A stretch of 64,000 nt of DNA from Limnobacter sp. 130 (lineage in GTDB: Bacteria; Pseudomonadota; Gammaproteobacteria; Burkholderiales; Burkholderiaceae_B): positions 1 to 64,000 of the forward strand of contig NZ_LR732329.1 of the NCBI RefSeq assembly GCF_902506325.1. Direction: 5' to 3'. How positions within the stretch are numbered: the first letter of the stretch is position 1; each line of letters starts with the position of its first letter. The notes under the pieces are model-generated. The model had not been told where the DNA came from. It worked only from the letters and a program-made list of their open reading frames with translations, and made no database searches. The position numbers and the translations under genes are program-made. Below are positions 24,131 to 33,031 of the stretch, one piece after another.

Positions 24131-27100
24131 GTGGCTCACTCCAAACATGCACTGCAAGCAGTACTCCTTTCCCTGTCCACACTGGTACTTGGCGCGTGTT
24201 TGTCGTCAGGCGGAGATGACCCCACAAGCACTTCGGGTGGCGGGTCGGCGGTCAATCCTGCCGAATCCAACGGCCGGGTGTTTTTGATCCAGCCCGGGCC
24301 CAATGCGACTGAGGAAATGGTCAAGGCCATGGTTCAACTCAAGCCCAAGGACATTTTGCGGTTTGATTGCGGTTTCTTCGATTTGAAAACGGGTATTCAG
24401 ATTACGACCACTGAGGACGTGATTATTGAAGGCTGTGGCATGGATGAAACGTTCCTGTCCTTTCGGGACAGTACTTCGCAAGAGGGTTTCCTGGCCTCGA
24501 ACGTGCGCGGTGTCACCATACGCAACCTGACCATTGGCGACTCACCCGGCGATGCCTTCAAAATGAAAGGCGTGAACCATGGCACCTTGAAAAAGGTGCG
24601 CGCCATTTGGAGTAGTGGCCGCAAGCTGCCCGAGGAGCGCCCGATTACTGCAGCCAATTTCCGCGATGAAATCAAGGTGGCCTGTACCGACCCCGCACGC
24701 CACAACCCGGCCAACCCCAATCCGCTGGAAACCGACAACACCTCGCCCGACTACACGGTGAGTACCGCTTCAGGGCGTTACGGCATTTACCCGGTTGAAA
24801 GCCGCAATATTCTGGTGGAAGAAACTGAAAGTATTGGTGCCTCGGATGCCGGTATTTATGTGGGCCAAACCAATATTGCAAAAATCCGCAAAAGCCGCGC
24901 GGCATTCAATGTGTTCGGCTTCGAGATTGAGAACGTTCAGGATGGGGAATACTCCGAAAATCTGGCTGAATGTAACTCGGGTGGTTTTCTGGTTTACGAC
25001 CTGGACAACCTGACCCAATATGGTTCGCGCTCGCGAGTGTTCAACAACATTTCCCGCAACAACAACACCTACAACTTTGCGGTACCCGGTTCAATCGTGG
25101 CCAACGTGCCGCGTGGTTCGGGCTTGATCACGCTGGCCTACGACAAAATCGATATTTACGACAACGTGTTCGAGAACAACGGTACTGCCGGCATTATTTT
25201 GACCAGTTACGATTTGCTGGGTGAAAACGGCGACCGCCGCATGGACGTGTATTCCGAAGCGGTGAATATTTTCGACAACACCTTCGTTAACAATGGCAAT
25301 GATTTGCCCCAACCTGATTTTGCGACCATTTTGGCGACTCAGGGTGGGCAAGTAACCAGTGCTTTCCCAGCAGTGGTGGGTTTGAAAAACGCAGCCGGTG
25401 GCGGTGGTTATCGCGGCGCGCACATTGTTTGGGATGGTTATACCGACAACTTGAACAGCAGTTGTGAACTGCCCAAAGACCGCAATGGCAACCCCGTGGC
25501 GGTGGATGCCGATGGCAAGCCCATTCAGGGCAACCAAAACCCCAACCCAAGCTGCCGCTACAACAAATACAAATTCGAGTCCAATGGTCAGCGCAAGGTG
25601 CCAGCCTGGTGGTTCAGTTGTATCAATCCAAATAACAATTTCGGAACCGACAGCCTGGCGTTTGCCAATTTCCACGGCACCCGTGGTCTGGATGCGGTGA
25701 TTAACTTGAACACCAATGACCCGGCCGCCAATTTGTCGCTGGATTATTTGACTGCGGTGGGCAGCGGTATCCCCTTGTTCCCCTCTGAATTTGACTTGAG
25801 CAAGCACGATTGTGTGGCGCGCTTCGGTTCGGACCTGCCACGCCTGCCCGATTTCGAGTTCGAGCCGTTTGAGCCCAGTGGCCAGTTTGCACCCGAGCCC
25901 ACTGCGGAAGCTGTGAAAGCCTTGTGTGAAGTGCCCTTGAAGGCCGGGGTGGTCAATCAACCTGCTGCTGTGGTGAACTGCCCGGACCTGGCTCAGTACA
26001 ACCTGTTTGCGGATGATCAAAACCCGGCAAGCCGACCCAACGGGCAAGGCATGCCCTATGTGTTGAACAGCAAGTTATTCAGTGACTATTCGATCAAGCA
26101 CAGGGTGATGTTTATTCCTGAAAGCAAGCAGGCGCGTTTCCTGGAAGATGAATCAAGCCGGGTCAATTCCACCATTGAGTTCCCGGTGGGTACCATTATT
26201 GCCAAAACATTCTCGTTTGTTGATCAACCTGCAGCGCGTGAAACACCCTATGAAACCCGCTTGTTGATCAAGCGCCAACGCACCGATGGTCAAAATTATT
26301 GGGAAGCGCTGGAGTACATTTGGCAAGACGCAGGCAATGGCAAACGCAAGGCCGTACTGACCCAGTTTGGCGGCAGTGCAGCAGCGTCTTGGGATTATGT
26401 GGACGTGGATTCCGGCAAGCGTCAAACCGGAAGCACCAATGCCTACATGTTCCCCAATGCCAGCCAATGTGCAATTTGCCACAGCAACAACGATGTGGAC
26501 CCTGGTTCGGCACCGATTGGCCCCAAGCCACGCAATTTGAACCGGGCCTATGTGAATGAATCGCCCATGTTCACCGGGCAGGCACAGCACCCGGTCAACG
26601 GCAAAAACCAGTTGAAATTCATGTGCGAAACCGGTTTGATGAATGGCTGCCCGAGCAGCTTTAATCTGGATCAGCGCCAGGTGGCCACCAATGTGAACCA
26701 CATTCCGAAGTTCAATAACCCGGGCGACTCGGGCATGGCTGCCAATTCAAAAGGCGATATCGAGGCCCGCGCACGCGCTTACCTGGAAGTCAATTGTGCC
26801 CATTGCCACAACGTGAATGGACAGGCCTCGAATACAGGTTTTTATGTGGACGTATTCCGGGCCGTGGACAGCACTTACGGCATTTGTAAAAAGCCAACTG
26901 CCAGTGGTTCAGAAGGGCGGGGTACGCGGACCTACGACATTCACCCTGCGGTGTCGGGCGATTCGATTGTGCCGTATCGCATGGGGCCGGAAGCCGTGGA
27001 ACTGGCAGCGAAAATGCCGCCGCTGGCCCGCAGTGTGGTTCACACCGAAGGCGTGGCGTTGATCAATCAGTGGATTGATCAGGTGATTGATTCAAGCTAT

Positions 27101-27181
27101 GAAAATGCCGATGCCTGCCAAGATGGCAGCAATTCGGGCGGTGGATTGCCATTGATCGGAGGTCTTCCCCTGTTACCATAG
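24131..27181 (+). CDS. Lipoprotein fusing parallel beta-helix and dihaem cytochrome c modules
   Basis: A 1016-residue exported lipoprotein starting at GTG 24131 (GAGG six bases upstream), with lipobox LGAC (Cys23). Residues ~50-480 form a right-handed parallel beta-helix with short repeats such as DVIIEGCGMD, GVTIRNLTIGD, KIDIYDNVFENNGTAGI and AVNIFDNTFVNNGN. Residues ~610-1000 are a cytochrome c-like module with two haem sites, CAICH (780-784) and CAHCH (889-893). These match two families usually found as adjacent genes, a beta-helix lipoprotein and the SO2930-type dihaem cytochrome, here in one chain. Function of the pair is unknown. Divergent from the sulfide dehydrogenase operon. Confidence 0.85.
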   Translation: MAHSKHALQAVLLSLSTLVLGACLSSGGDDPTSTSGGGSAVNPAESNGRVFLIQPGPNATEEMVKAMVQLKPKDILRFDCGFFDLKTGIQITTTEDVIIEGCGMDETFLSFRDSTSQEGFLASNVRGVTIRNLTIGDSPGDAFKMKGVNHGTLKKVRAIWSSGRKLPEERPITAANFRDEIKVACTDPARHNPANPNPLETDNTSPDYTVSTASGRYGIYPVESRNILVEETESIGASDAGIYVGQTNIAKIRKSRAAFNVFGFEIENVQDGEYSENLAECNSGGFLVYDLDNLTQYGSRSRVFNNISRNNNTYNFAVPGSIVANVPRGSGLITLAYDKIDIYDNVFENNGTAGIILTSYDLLGENGDRRMDVYSEAVNIFDNTFVNNGNDLPQPDFATILATQGGQVTSAFPAVVGLKNAAGGGGYRGAHIVWDGYTDNLNSSCELPKDRNGNPVAVDADGKPIQGNQNPNPSCRYNKYKFESNGQRKVPAWWFSCINPNNNFGTDSLAFANFHGTRGLDAVINLNTNDPAANLSLDYLTAVGSGIPLFPSEFDLSKHDCVARFGSDLPRLPDFEFEPFEPSGQFAPEPTAEAVKALCEVPLKAGVVNQPAAVVNCPDLAQYNLFADDQNPASRPNGQGMPYVLNSKLFSDYSIKHRVMFIPESKQARFLEDESSRVNSTIEFPVGTIIAKTFSFVDQPAARETPYETRLLIKRQRTDGQNYWEALEYIWQDAGNGKRKAVLTQFGGSAAASWDYVDVDSGKRQTGSTNAYMFPNASQCAICHSNNDVDPGSAPIGPKPRNLNRAYVNESPMFTGQAQHPVNGKNQLKFMCETGLMNGCPSSFNLDQRQVATNVNHIPKFNNPGDSGMAANSKGDIEARARAYLEVNCAHCHNVNGQASNTGFYVDVFRAVDSTYGICKKPTASGSEGRGTRTYDIHPAVSGDSIVPYRMGPEAVELAAKMPPLARSVVHTEGVALINQWIDQVIDSSYENADACQDGSNSGGGLPLIGGLPLLP

Positions 27182-27186
27182 CAGGC

Positions 27187-28002
27187 ATGGAATTACTCAA
27201 AGATCCCACCACCTTGTTTTTGATCAAACTGGCCATCACCTTCGGGTTGATGGCCAGTGGGTTTTTCGTGAACAGGGCCTTGTCCTGGTCGCTTCGCAAA
27301 CTTCATCCCTACCACCCTGAAAAGGCTCGCTCGCAACTGGTTTTTCTGAAAAACCTGGTGCGCATGTCAGTGTTTTTCCTGTTGATTTCGGTGTGGGCTT
27401 CGCAAATTACCGGCGCTTTTCTCAGTGTGGTGGCCATTGCGGGTGCCATGATCATCACCGGCAAGGAAGTGGTGTTGAGTCTGTTGGGTTATGTCAATAT
27501 TTCGCTGTCCAAGCCCTTCCGGATTGGCGACTACATTGAAATTGGTACACAAAATGGCCGGGTGATCGATATTGATCTGCTCAGTACCAAGCTGTTTGAA
27601 ATCGGCATGTCAGGCAAATACACCGGGCGGCGCCTGGCGGTGCCCAACGCCATGGTGTTGACGCAAACCATCAAACACATGTCCATGTTGGGCAAATTCA
27701 GCCTGTACACCATTGACATCATCTTGCCCTTCAAGGCCGACACCGTGAGGGCTGAAGAAGTGGCCTTGCAAGTGGCCAATGCGGTCTCTGCCAGTTGGCT
27801 TGAGGAGGCGGACCAGTATTTCGATCGCATCGAAGTGTCGGAGTTTGTGGATTTACCCGGCGCAAAGCCAGAGGTGTTCTGGCAGGCCTACAATGAGCTG
27901 GCGCATAAAATGATTGTTCGCCTGGCTTGCCCGCTGGAAAAGCGGGGCGATGCAGAACAGGCAATTTACAAAGGTTTCTGGCGAGAATTTGGACCGGTTT
28001 AA
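27187..28002 (+). CDS. MscS-family mechanosensitive ion channel
   Basis: A 271-residue small-conductance channel. Membrane segments lie near 10-30, 60-80 and 80-100; the third is the Gly/Ala-rich pore helix (VVAIAGAMIITGKEVVLSLLGYVNI). A beta domain follows (KPFRIGDYIEIGTQNGRVIDIDLLSTKL) and then an alpha-beta vestibule. It releases solutes upon hypo-osmotic shock, complementary to the ectoine genes in the same window. It starts 5 bases after the beta-helix/cytochrome gene and may be co-transcribed with it. Confidence 0.88.
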   Translation: MELLKDPTTLFLIKLAITFGLMASGFFVNRALSWSLRKLHPYHPEKARSQLVFLKNLVRMSVFFLLISVWASQITGAFLSVVAIAGAMIITGKEVVLSLLGYVNISLSKPFRIGDYIEIGTQNGRVIDIDLLSTKLFEIGMSGKYTGRRLAVPNAMVLTQTIKHMSMLGKFSLYTIDIILPFKADTVRAEEVALQVANAVSASWLEEADQYFDRIEVSEFVDLPGAKPEVFWQAYNELAHKMIVRLACPLEKRGDAEQAIYKGFWREFGPV

Positions 28003-28079
28003 CTGACCCTTACCCCAGGGAACCTCTTGGTACGGGTTGGTGTCTATCAAGCCATGCAAAAAACAACAAAGGGACATCA

Positions 28080-28673
28080 ATGACACAGTTTGCGCATCAA
28101 TCCTGGCTTAACAAGCTGATCCTGTTGACCTGCTCCGGTTTGTTTGGTGGCGCAGTGTTGGCAGCCGGCGGTCACAGCCACTCCCGCCACAACGATGCGG
28201 CCCATGTTCATGGAGTTGGCGAGCTTGAGGTGGTGCAAGATGGCAACGGCCTTTTCATCAGTTTGTACTCGCCTTTGGAAAACGTGCTTGGGTTTGAGCG
28301 CAGTCCGAAAACCGACGCAGAAAAAGTCAAGGCACGCAGGGTGAAATCACTGTTGCAGGCCAATGGCATGTTTGCATTCTCGCCCGATGCGCAGTGCAAA
28401 CGGACTTCTTACAAACTGTATTCCGAGGTGTTGAATCCGCACAGTCATGGTCCCAGTGATGATCATCAACACCATGAATCTGAAAGCGGGCATTCCGATT
28501 TTCGTGTTGCCTATGAGTTTGAATGTGCAGAGCCTGCAAAACTCAAGGTAATCGATGTGCGCGTGTTTCGCCAGTTTCCGGGTTTCGAGAAAATTGAAGT
28601 GCAGGCCTTGTTTCCAAAGGGCCAGGTTGGTGCAAGCCTTACGCCCAAACAGAGCACCTTGGTGGTTCAATGA
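28080..28673 (+). CDS. zrgA: DUF2796 / ZrgA-family periplasmic zinc-uptake protein
   Basis: A 197-residue secreted protein. ATG 28080 has AAAGGGA upstream and gives a signal peptide ending AVLAAGG. Two His-rich stretches, HSHSRHNDAAHVHG near the mature N-terminus and HSHGPSDDHQHHES around 125-140, are suited to metal binding. The family (ZrgA) works with an ABC-type module in zinc uptake in Vibrio. Its stop overlaps the ATPase gene by 4 bases (ATGA). No Zur box was recognised upstream. Confidence 0.82.
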   Translation: MTQFAHQSWLNKLILLTCSGLFGGAVLAAGGHSHSRHNDAAHVHGVGELEVVQDGNGLFISLYSPLENVLGFERSPKTDAEKVKARRVKSLLQANGMFAFSPDAQCKRTSYKLYSEVLNPHSHGPSDDHQHHESESGHSDFRVAYEFECAEPAKLKVIDVRVFRQFPGFEKIEVQALFPKGQVGASLTPKQSTLVVQ

Positions 28674-29353
28674 CCGCAGCAGTACTTCACTGCAACAACA
28701 TTGCATTCAAATACGCCAGCAGCGGATTTGAGTTGAAAATCCCCGAGTTCTCGATGCAAGCCGGGGACACGGTATTTCTTGAAGGCGACAGCGGCAGCGG
28801 CAAAAGTACTTTGCTTAATTTGATGGCGGGTGTTTTGTTGCCACAAAGCGGCCATGTCAGTTTGATGGGGAAAAACCTGAGCGCTTTGTCGGCCAGCCAA
28901 TGCGACGCACTTCGGGTCGATCACATTGGCTTTTTGTTTCAGCAATTCAATTTGCTCAGTTATTTAAGTGTGCTTGATAACGTGAACTTGCCCTGCAAGT
29001 TTTCAAAGCGCCGCAAACAAAACGCATTGACGCATTCTGGTTCGGTGAATCAGGCCGCAAAGCAACTGTTGGGTGCTTTGGGTATGGACAAATTCCTGAA
29101 TCAATCGGTGTCGACCTTGTCTGTTGGTCAGCAACAGCGCGTGGCCGCCGCCCGGGCTTTGATTGGTCAGCCCGATTTGATCATTGCTGACGAACCCACC
29201 TCTGCACTCGATGCGGGTCACCAAGCCCAGTTTGTTCAATTGTTGCTTGCACAGGCCGCTCAGCAAAACACGGCTGTGCTGCTGGTCAGCCATGACCCAG
29301 CCTTGGCACAACACTGTGACAGGCGACAGCGCGTGGAGCAGTGGCAGGCATGA
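28670..29353 (+). CDS. ABC transporter ATPase, LolD/MacB-type
   Basis: A 227-residue ATPase with Walker A GDSGSGKST (~39-47), Q-loop in FLFQQFNLL, signature LSVGQ (~146-150) in place of the usual LSGGQ, and Walker B DLIIADEPTSAL. The group works with FtsX-like permeases in lipoprotein transport or mechanotransmission, not classical import. It is coupled to the DUF2796 gene before it and to the permease after it by ATGA overlaps. With zrgA and the DUF3299 gene it forms a Zrg-type zinc-uptake-like cluster. Confidence 0.86.
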   Translation: MTAAVLHCNNIAFKYASSGFELKIPEFSMQAGDTVFLEGDSGSGKSTLLNLMAGVLLPQSGHVSLMGKNLSALSASQCDALRVDHIGFLFQQFNLLSYLSVLDNVNLPCKFSKRRKQNALTHSGSVNQAAKQLLGALGMDKFLNQSVSTLSVGQQQRVAAARALIGQPDLIIADEPTSALDAGHQAQFVQLLLAQAAQQNTAVLLVSHDPALAQHCDRRQRVEQWQA

Positions 29354-30648
29354 TCCAAACCCTGTTTTTGTTGGCCAGTCGAAGTGCCTGGAGCCGCAAA
29401 GGCAGCCTGTTGCTGTTGTTGCTCAGTGTGATCACTTCCACATGCCTGTTGTTGGGCATTGATTTGGCGCGGCAAAGTGCCAAGGCCAGTTTTTCCAATG
29501 CAGTGGCGGGTACTGATTTAATTGTTGGTGCACAAACAAGCCCGGTTTCCCTGTTGCTCTACAGCGTTTTCCGAATTGGCCAGGCCACGCGAAATGTGCC
29601 CTATGCCGACTTTGAGAGGCTGGAACAAGACCCCCGCGTGAAGTCGGCCTTGCCCATTGCACTTGGCGATTCCTACCAAGGCTTTGCCGTGGTGGGTACC
29701 AAGGCAATTTATTTCGAGCAGTTTTTGTACGGGGCACGGCAAAACCTGCAATTTAAACATGGCCGCGCTTTCGAAGATTACAGTGTTGGCAAACCTGCAA
29801 CCGTGTTGTTTGAAGCTGTGTTGGGCGCGGAAGTGGCCAAGCGCCTGAAGCACAAGGTGGGCGACAAAATCGCACTGAGCCATGGCATGCAAATTCAGCA
29901 GACCGAACCCAGCCATGCGGACAAACCTTTTGTTGTGGTGGGTGTTCTGGAGCCGACAGGAACCCCTGTTGACCAAAGCGTACACATTAGCCTTGCGGGC
30001 ATGGAGGCCATTCATGTGGACTGGGCCGCCGGTGTGCCGGTGCCTGGTGCGGAAATTCCTGCTGAATATGTCACCAAGTTCAATTTACAGCCCAAGTCAG
30101 TGACTGCCGTGTTGCTGGGTTTGAACAACCGGGCCGGTGTTTTTCGCATGCAGCGTGAACTTGAAAACCGACCCAATGCAGCACTCAGTGCAATTTTGCC
30201 CGGTGTGGCTTTAAGCACTTTGTGGCAAACCGTGGGTGTGGTTGAGCGGGTGTTGTTGTTTGTGGCTGCGCTGGTGGCTGTGGTCAGTGCGCTGGGGTTG
30301 ACCAGCGTCATGCTGGTTACGCTGGGGCAGCGCAGGCGAGAACTGGCGGTGTTGCGTTCAACCGGCGCCGGGCCGCGCACCGTGTTTGGCTTGTTATTCC
30401 TTGAAAGCGCGCTGGTGATGTGGATCGGTGTTGCACTGGGTGTGATAGTGCTTGTGTTGGCCAGTGCTGCACTTGCGCCCTGGGTTCAGGCACAATTTGG
30501 TTTACAACTGGTGGGGCTGCGCGAACTTGGCGCGGGCTTGCTGGCGGTGGTCGCTTTTGCCGCATTTGGCAGCTTGCTGGGTCTGGTGCCCGCATTTCAG
30601 GCCTACCGAAACCAGTTGCAGGATGGTTTAAACCCCAAAACAAATTGA
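29350..30648 (+). CDS. ABC transporter permease, FtsX/MacB-type
   Basis: A 432-residue inner-membrane protein. ATG 29350 overlaps the ATPase stop and is preferred over GTG 29341. TM1 is at ~15-38, a periplasmic domain spans ~50-285, and three C-terminal TM segments at ~295-320, 350-375 and 395-415 form the FtsX domain. The short Q-R-R-R-E-L-A-V-L-R-S coupling helix between TM2 and TM3 is typical of MacB/LolC proteins. Such permeases do mechanical work in the periplasm. Here it probably acts on the ZrgA-like protein and zinc. Confidence 0.85.
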   Translation: MIQTLFLLASRSAWSRKGSLLLLLLSVITSTCLLLGIDLARQSAKASFSNAVAGTDLIVGAQTSPVSLLLYSVFRIGQATRNVPYADFERLEQDPRVKSALPIALGDSYQGFAVVGTKAIYFEQFLYGARQNLQFKHGRAFEDYSVGKPATVLFEAVLGAEVAKRLKHKVGDKIALSHGMQIQQTEPSHADKPFVVVGVLEPTGTPVDQSVHISLAGMEAIHVDWAAGVPVPGAEIPAEYVTKFNLQPKSVTAVLLGLNNRAGVFRMQRELENRPNAALSAILPGVALSTLWQTVGVVERVLLFVAALVAVVSALGLTSVMLVTLGQRRRELAVLRSTGAGPRTVFGLLFLESALVMWIGVALGVIVLVLASAALAPWVQAQFGLQLVGLRELGAGLLAVVAFAAFGSLLGLVPAFQAYRNQLQDGLNPKTN

Positions 30649-30682
30649 TTCAACAGTGAAGTAACGTGCAGGTGTATTGTTC

Positions 30683-31369
30683 ATGAAAATTGGCAAAGTA
30701 ATCGTGATGGTTGTGGCCGTGGTGGTGCTTACTGTACTGGGCTATGGCCTTGCCTCCTGGTTTCTCGGCAAGCCTGCCCAAAACGCAGAAGGCGCGACCC
30801 AACTGGAACAAACACTGGCCCAACTTTCAAGCGAAACGGCAACTACCGATGGCGAGTATGCAGTAGGTGATCGCTTGGCTGGTCAGCCCGCCAAAAAAGC
30901 AACCGAGTTCGATCCTGCATTTCCAGAGTTGCAGTGGGACAACTTGATGCCTGCCGATTGGGACCCGATGGCTGCGTTTCGTGGCATGAATATCGCAGAA
31001 CTGCAGGACAACGATCCGAAAGCCCAAGAGGCGTTGGAGAAAATGCGCAAAGCCTGGAACGATGCGCCTGTCAATATGTCTTACACGGGGAAAAAAGTAC
31101 GCATTCCCGGATTTGCAATTCCAATTGAACAAAGCGAGAAGGGCGTGGATGAGCTGTTGTTGGTGCCGTATTTCGGGGCCTGTATTCACACACCGCCACC
31201 GCCCGCCAATCAAATCATTCATGTCAAACTCAGCGAACCCCAACCCGCCGTGGGCGCCATGCAGGCGTACTGGGTGTGGGGAGAACTCACTGCCAGCAAG
31301 TTCAGCAGTGAATTGGGCGACGCAGCCTATTTGCTGACCGCCACAGGCATACAGCCTTACGACGAGTGA
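30683..31369 (+). CDS. DUF3299-domain membrane-anchored protein of the Zrg-type cluster
   Basis: A 228-residue protein. ATG 30683 follows an AGGTG. One N-terminal membrane anchor (~5-27) is followed by an acidic linker and a periplasmic DUF3299 domain (~75-225). The domain has KKVRIPGFAIPIE, ELLLVPYFGACIHTPPPPANQ and YWVWGEL segments, with a Cys-Ile-His reminiscent of metal or haem sites. The family regularly accompanies ZrgA and this ABC module. It follows the permease by 34 bases. Confidence 0.83.
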   Translation: MKIGKVIVMVVAVVVLTVLGYGLASWFLGKPAQNAEGATQLEQTLAQLSSETATTDGEYAVGDRLAGQPAKKATEFDPAFPELQWDNLMPADWDPMAAFRGMNIAELQDNDPKAQEALEKMRKAWNDAPVNMSYTGKKVRIPGFAIPIEQSEKGVDELLLVPYFGACIHTPPPPANQIIHVKLSEPQPAVGAMQAYWVWGELTASKFSSELGDAAYLLTATGIQPYDE

Positions 31370-31436
31370 GCTAGCGACTGAATTAGTAAAAACCCCTCTA
31401 TTTTTATCGTTGACAGCAAGTCATCATGCCCATACC

Positions 31437-31466
31437 GTTACATCAAGCGATGTTACAGTCTATAAA
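31437..31466 (+). promoter_or_regulatory. Possible sigma-70 promoter with direct repeats
   Basis: TTACAT (31438-31443), a 17-base spacer and TATAAA (31461-31466) make a plausible promoter about 40 bases upstream of the hydrolase start. The hexamer GTTACA occurs twice (31437-31442 and 31452-31457), which could be an operator. A separate TTGACA at 31410 has only a poor -10 (TACCGT). Confidence 0.4.
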
Positions 31467-31504
31467 AAAAACAAACGTTTGATTTCCACTGGAGGTAATG
31501 ATTC

Positions 31505-32491
31505 ATGGGCAATGTAAGCACTGGCACAGAATTAGCCAGCATGCATCATCTTGAGCTTGCATTTCTTGACGATGTTGCACCGAACTACCTCAACCTGGCC
31601 CGCCCGCCGCATGGCTTGAAGATTCGCCAATGGAAAAACCGCAGCGCGGTGCCCCTGATCAATAAATTGCATGCAGGCCTTTCAGGCCTGAAGCGCAATC
31701 AGGCCACTGTGCTTGACCACCAGTTGGTGTGGCTTGAAGGTGGCAATCCCGAAGGCACGCCTGTGGTGCTGCTGCATGGTTTTGCGTCCAACAAGGAAAA
31801 CTGGTTGTCGCTGGTGCCTTTTTTGTTGAAGCAGCATCGTTTGTTTGTGCTGGATTTGCCCGGTTGGGGTGAAAGCCAGTTCAATGCCAATGTGCCTTAT
31901 GGGCTGGATGACCAGGTGGCCCGTGTTGCAGCCTGGATTGAAAGCCATGTGCCGGGCAAAGCCCATTTGGTGGGCAATTCCGTGGGTGGCTTGGTGTCGG
32001 CTTTGTTGGCCGGTCGGCATGGGCATTTGATACAAACACTGTGCCTGATGAACCCGGCTGGTGGAAAGGGCAGTGACCACACCCGTTTTGAAGCGGGTCT
32101 GAAAGAAGGCCGTAACCCAATGATCGTGGAAAGCCTTGCGGGCGCGCACACCCTTATGAGCCTGGCCGTACACAACCGTGCAATTGCTTTGGCACTTGCC
32201 CCGGTGATGGCACAAGACCTGATCAGCCGCCGGCATGTCAATCGGCACCTGTTTCATCAAATGTTTGTCAATGCGCCCAATCCGAATGGTCCGGGCATGT
32301 CCGCCACACAGGCTCCAACCCTGATCATGTGGGGCAAAGAAGACCGACTGGTACATTACACCGGCGCTTACACCTACCAAGCCATCATTCCTCATGCGGA
32401 TGTGTTACTTTTTGACGGCGTGGGCCACTTGCCCATGGTTGAAATTCCGATCCGCACGGCCAAGGCCCTGCAGGAGTTTTGGACGGCCTGA
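31505..32491 (+). CDS. Alpha/beta-fold hydrolase
   Basis: A 328-residue alpha/beta hydrolase preceded by GGAGGT ten bases before ATG 31505. It has an N-terminal extension of ~75 residues, then VVLLHGFASNKENW (oxyanion loop), nucleophile elbow GNSVGG (Ser159), LIMWGKEDRLV with the acidic residue, and His in GVGHLPM near 312. It resembles monoacylglycerol lipase-like or BioH-like enzymes. Substrate unknown. A small lipoprotein gene follows 21 bases later and likely shares the transcript. Confidence 0.8.
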   Translation: MGNVSTGTELASMHHLELAFLDDVAPNYLNLARPPHGLKIRQWKNRSAVPLINKLHAGLSGLKRNQATVLDHQLVWLEGGNPEGTPVVLLHGFASNKENWLSLVPFLLKQHRLFVLDLPGWGESQFNANVPYGLDDQVARVAAWIESHVPGKAHLVGNSVGGLVSALLAGRHGHLIQTLCLMNPAGGKGSDHTRFEAGLKEGRNPMIVESLAGAHTLMSLAVHNRAIALALAPVMAQDLISRRHVNRHLFHQMFVNAPNPNGPGMSATQAPTLIMWGKEDRLVHYTGAYTYQAIIPHADVLLFDGVGHLPMVEIPIRTAKALQEFWTA

Positions 32492-32512
32492 TCTTGATAG
32501 GGGATTCGAAGC

Positions 32513-32806
32513 ATGAATATTCGTAAAGCATGCATCATGCTGGGTTTGCTCGGTTTGTTGACAGCATGCGGTAACAAGCTGGATGGTGTTTACAAAGACG
32601 ACCTGGGTTTGCAAAAGTATGAGTTTCAGGGTGATGGCACGGTGTATGTGTCAACCATGGGTGTAACCCGTGAAGCGGCCTATGTGGTGGAAGACAAAAA
32701 AGTGAAAATCACCAGCGATGGTGAAACCACCATTTATGACCTCAACGAGGACGGGACAATTAAAGGGCCTCTCGGCATGACTTTAAAGCCCGAAAAACCC
32801 CAATAA
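32513..32806 (+). CDS. Small lipoprotein of unknown function
   Basis: A 97-residue lipoprotein with signal peptide and lipobox LLTAC (Cys at 19). The mature part is a run of short beta strands (DGVYKDDLGLQKYEFQGDG..., KVKITSDGETTIYDLNEDG), suggesting a small beta-barrel or a META/lipocalin-like sheet. A terminator follows. It shares a transcript with the hydrolase at 31505. Confidence 0.75.
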   Translation: MNIRKACIMLGLLGLLTACGNKLDGVYKDDLGLQKYEFQGDGTVYVSTMGVTREAAYVVEDKKVKITSDGETTIYDLNEDGTIKGPLGMTLKPEKPQ

Positions 32807-32827
32807 ATTTTAGTCTGCATTACCCCG

Positions 32828-32854
32828 AAACCCGCTCCAGTAGTGGGTTTTTTT
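32828..32854 (+). terminator. Intrinsic terminator
   Basis: AAACCCGCT and AGTGGGTTT flank a short loop and are followed by a run of Ts, about 20 bases after the lipoprotein stop. It closes the hydrolase/lipoprotein transcript before the chemosensory operon. Confidence 0.85.
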
Positions 32855-33031
32855 ACATTTGTTCACACAGTTAACCTTCTCTTGCATTCCCCCAAACGCA
32901 TTAACCTAATATTGGCCCCCTTTTCCATTTCTTTTCTCCCTATTGAGCACATGGGTACCAGCGCAAACTTGCATCAAGCGTGAAATATTCAAGTTCACTG
33001 CGTTTAACAAAGTGGACTATTGGAGGACTTG

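Noticed and set aside
25091-26047. A 318-codon minus-strand frame opposite the beta-helix/cytochrome gene
   Set aside because: It lies wholly within the sense gene, has no domain or ribosome site, and its composition follows from the codon bias of the sense strand.
28003-28079. A Zur box in front of the Zrg-type operon
   Set aside because: No AT-centred dyad like the Zur consensus was found; the only repeat-like sequence (ACCCCAGGGAACC) is short and GC-rich.
31410-31438. Promoter TTGACA with TACCGT at 17 bases before the hydrolase at 31505
   Set aside because: The -35 is perfect but the -10 matches only three positions; the pair at 31438/31461 has a better -10.
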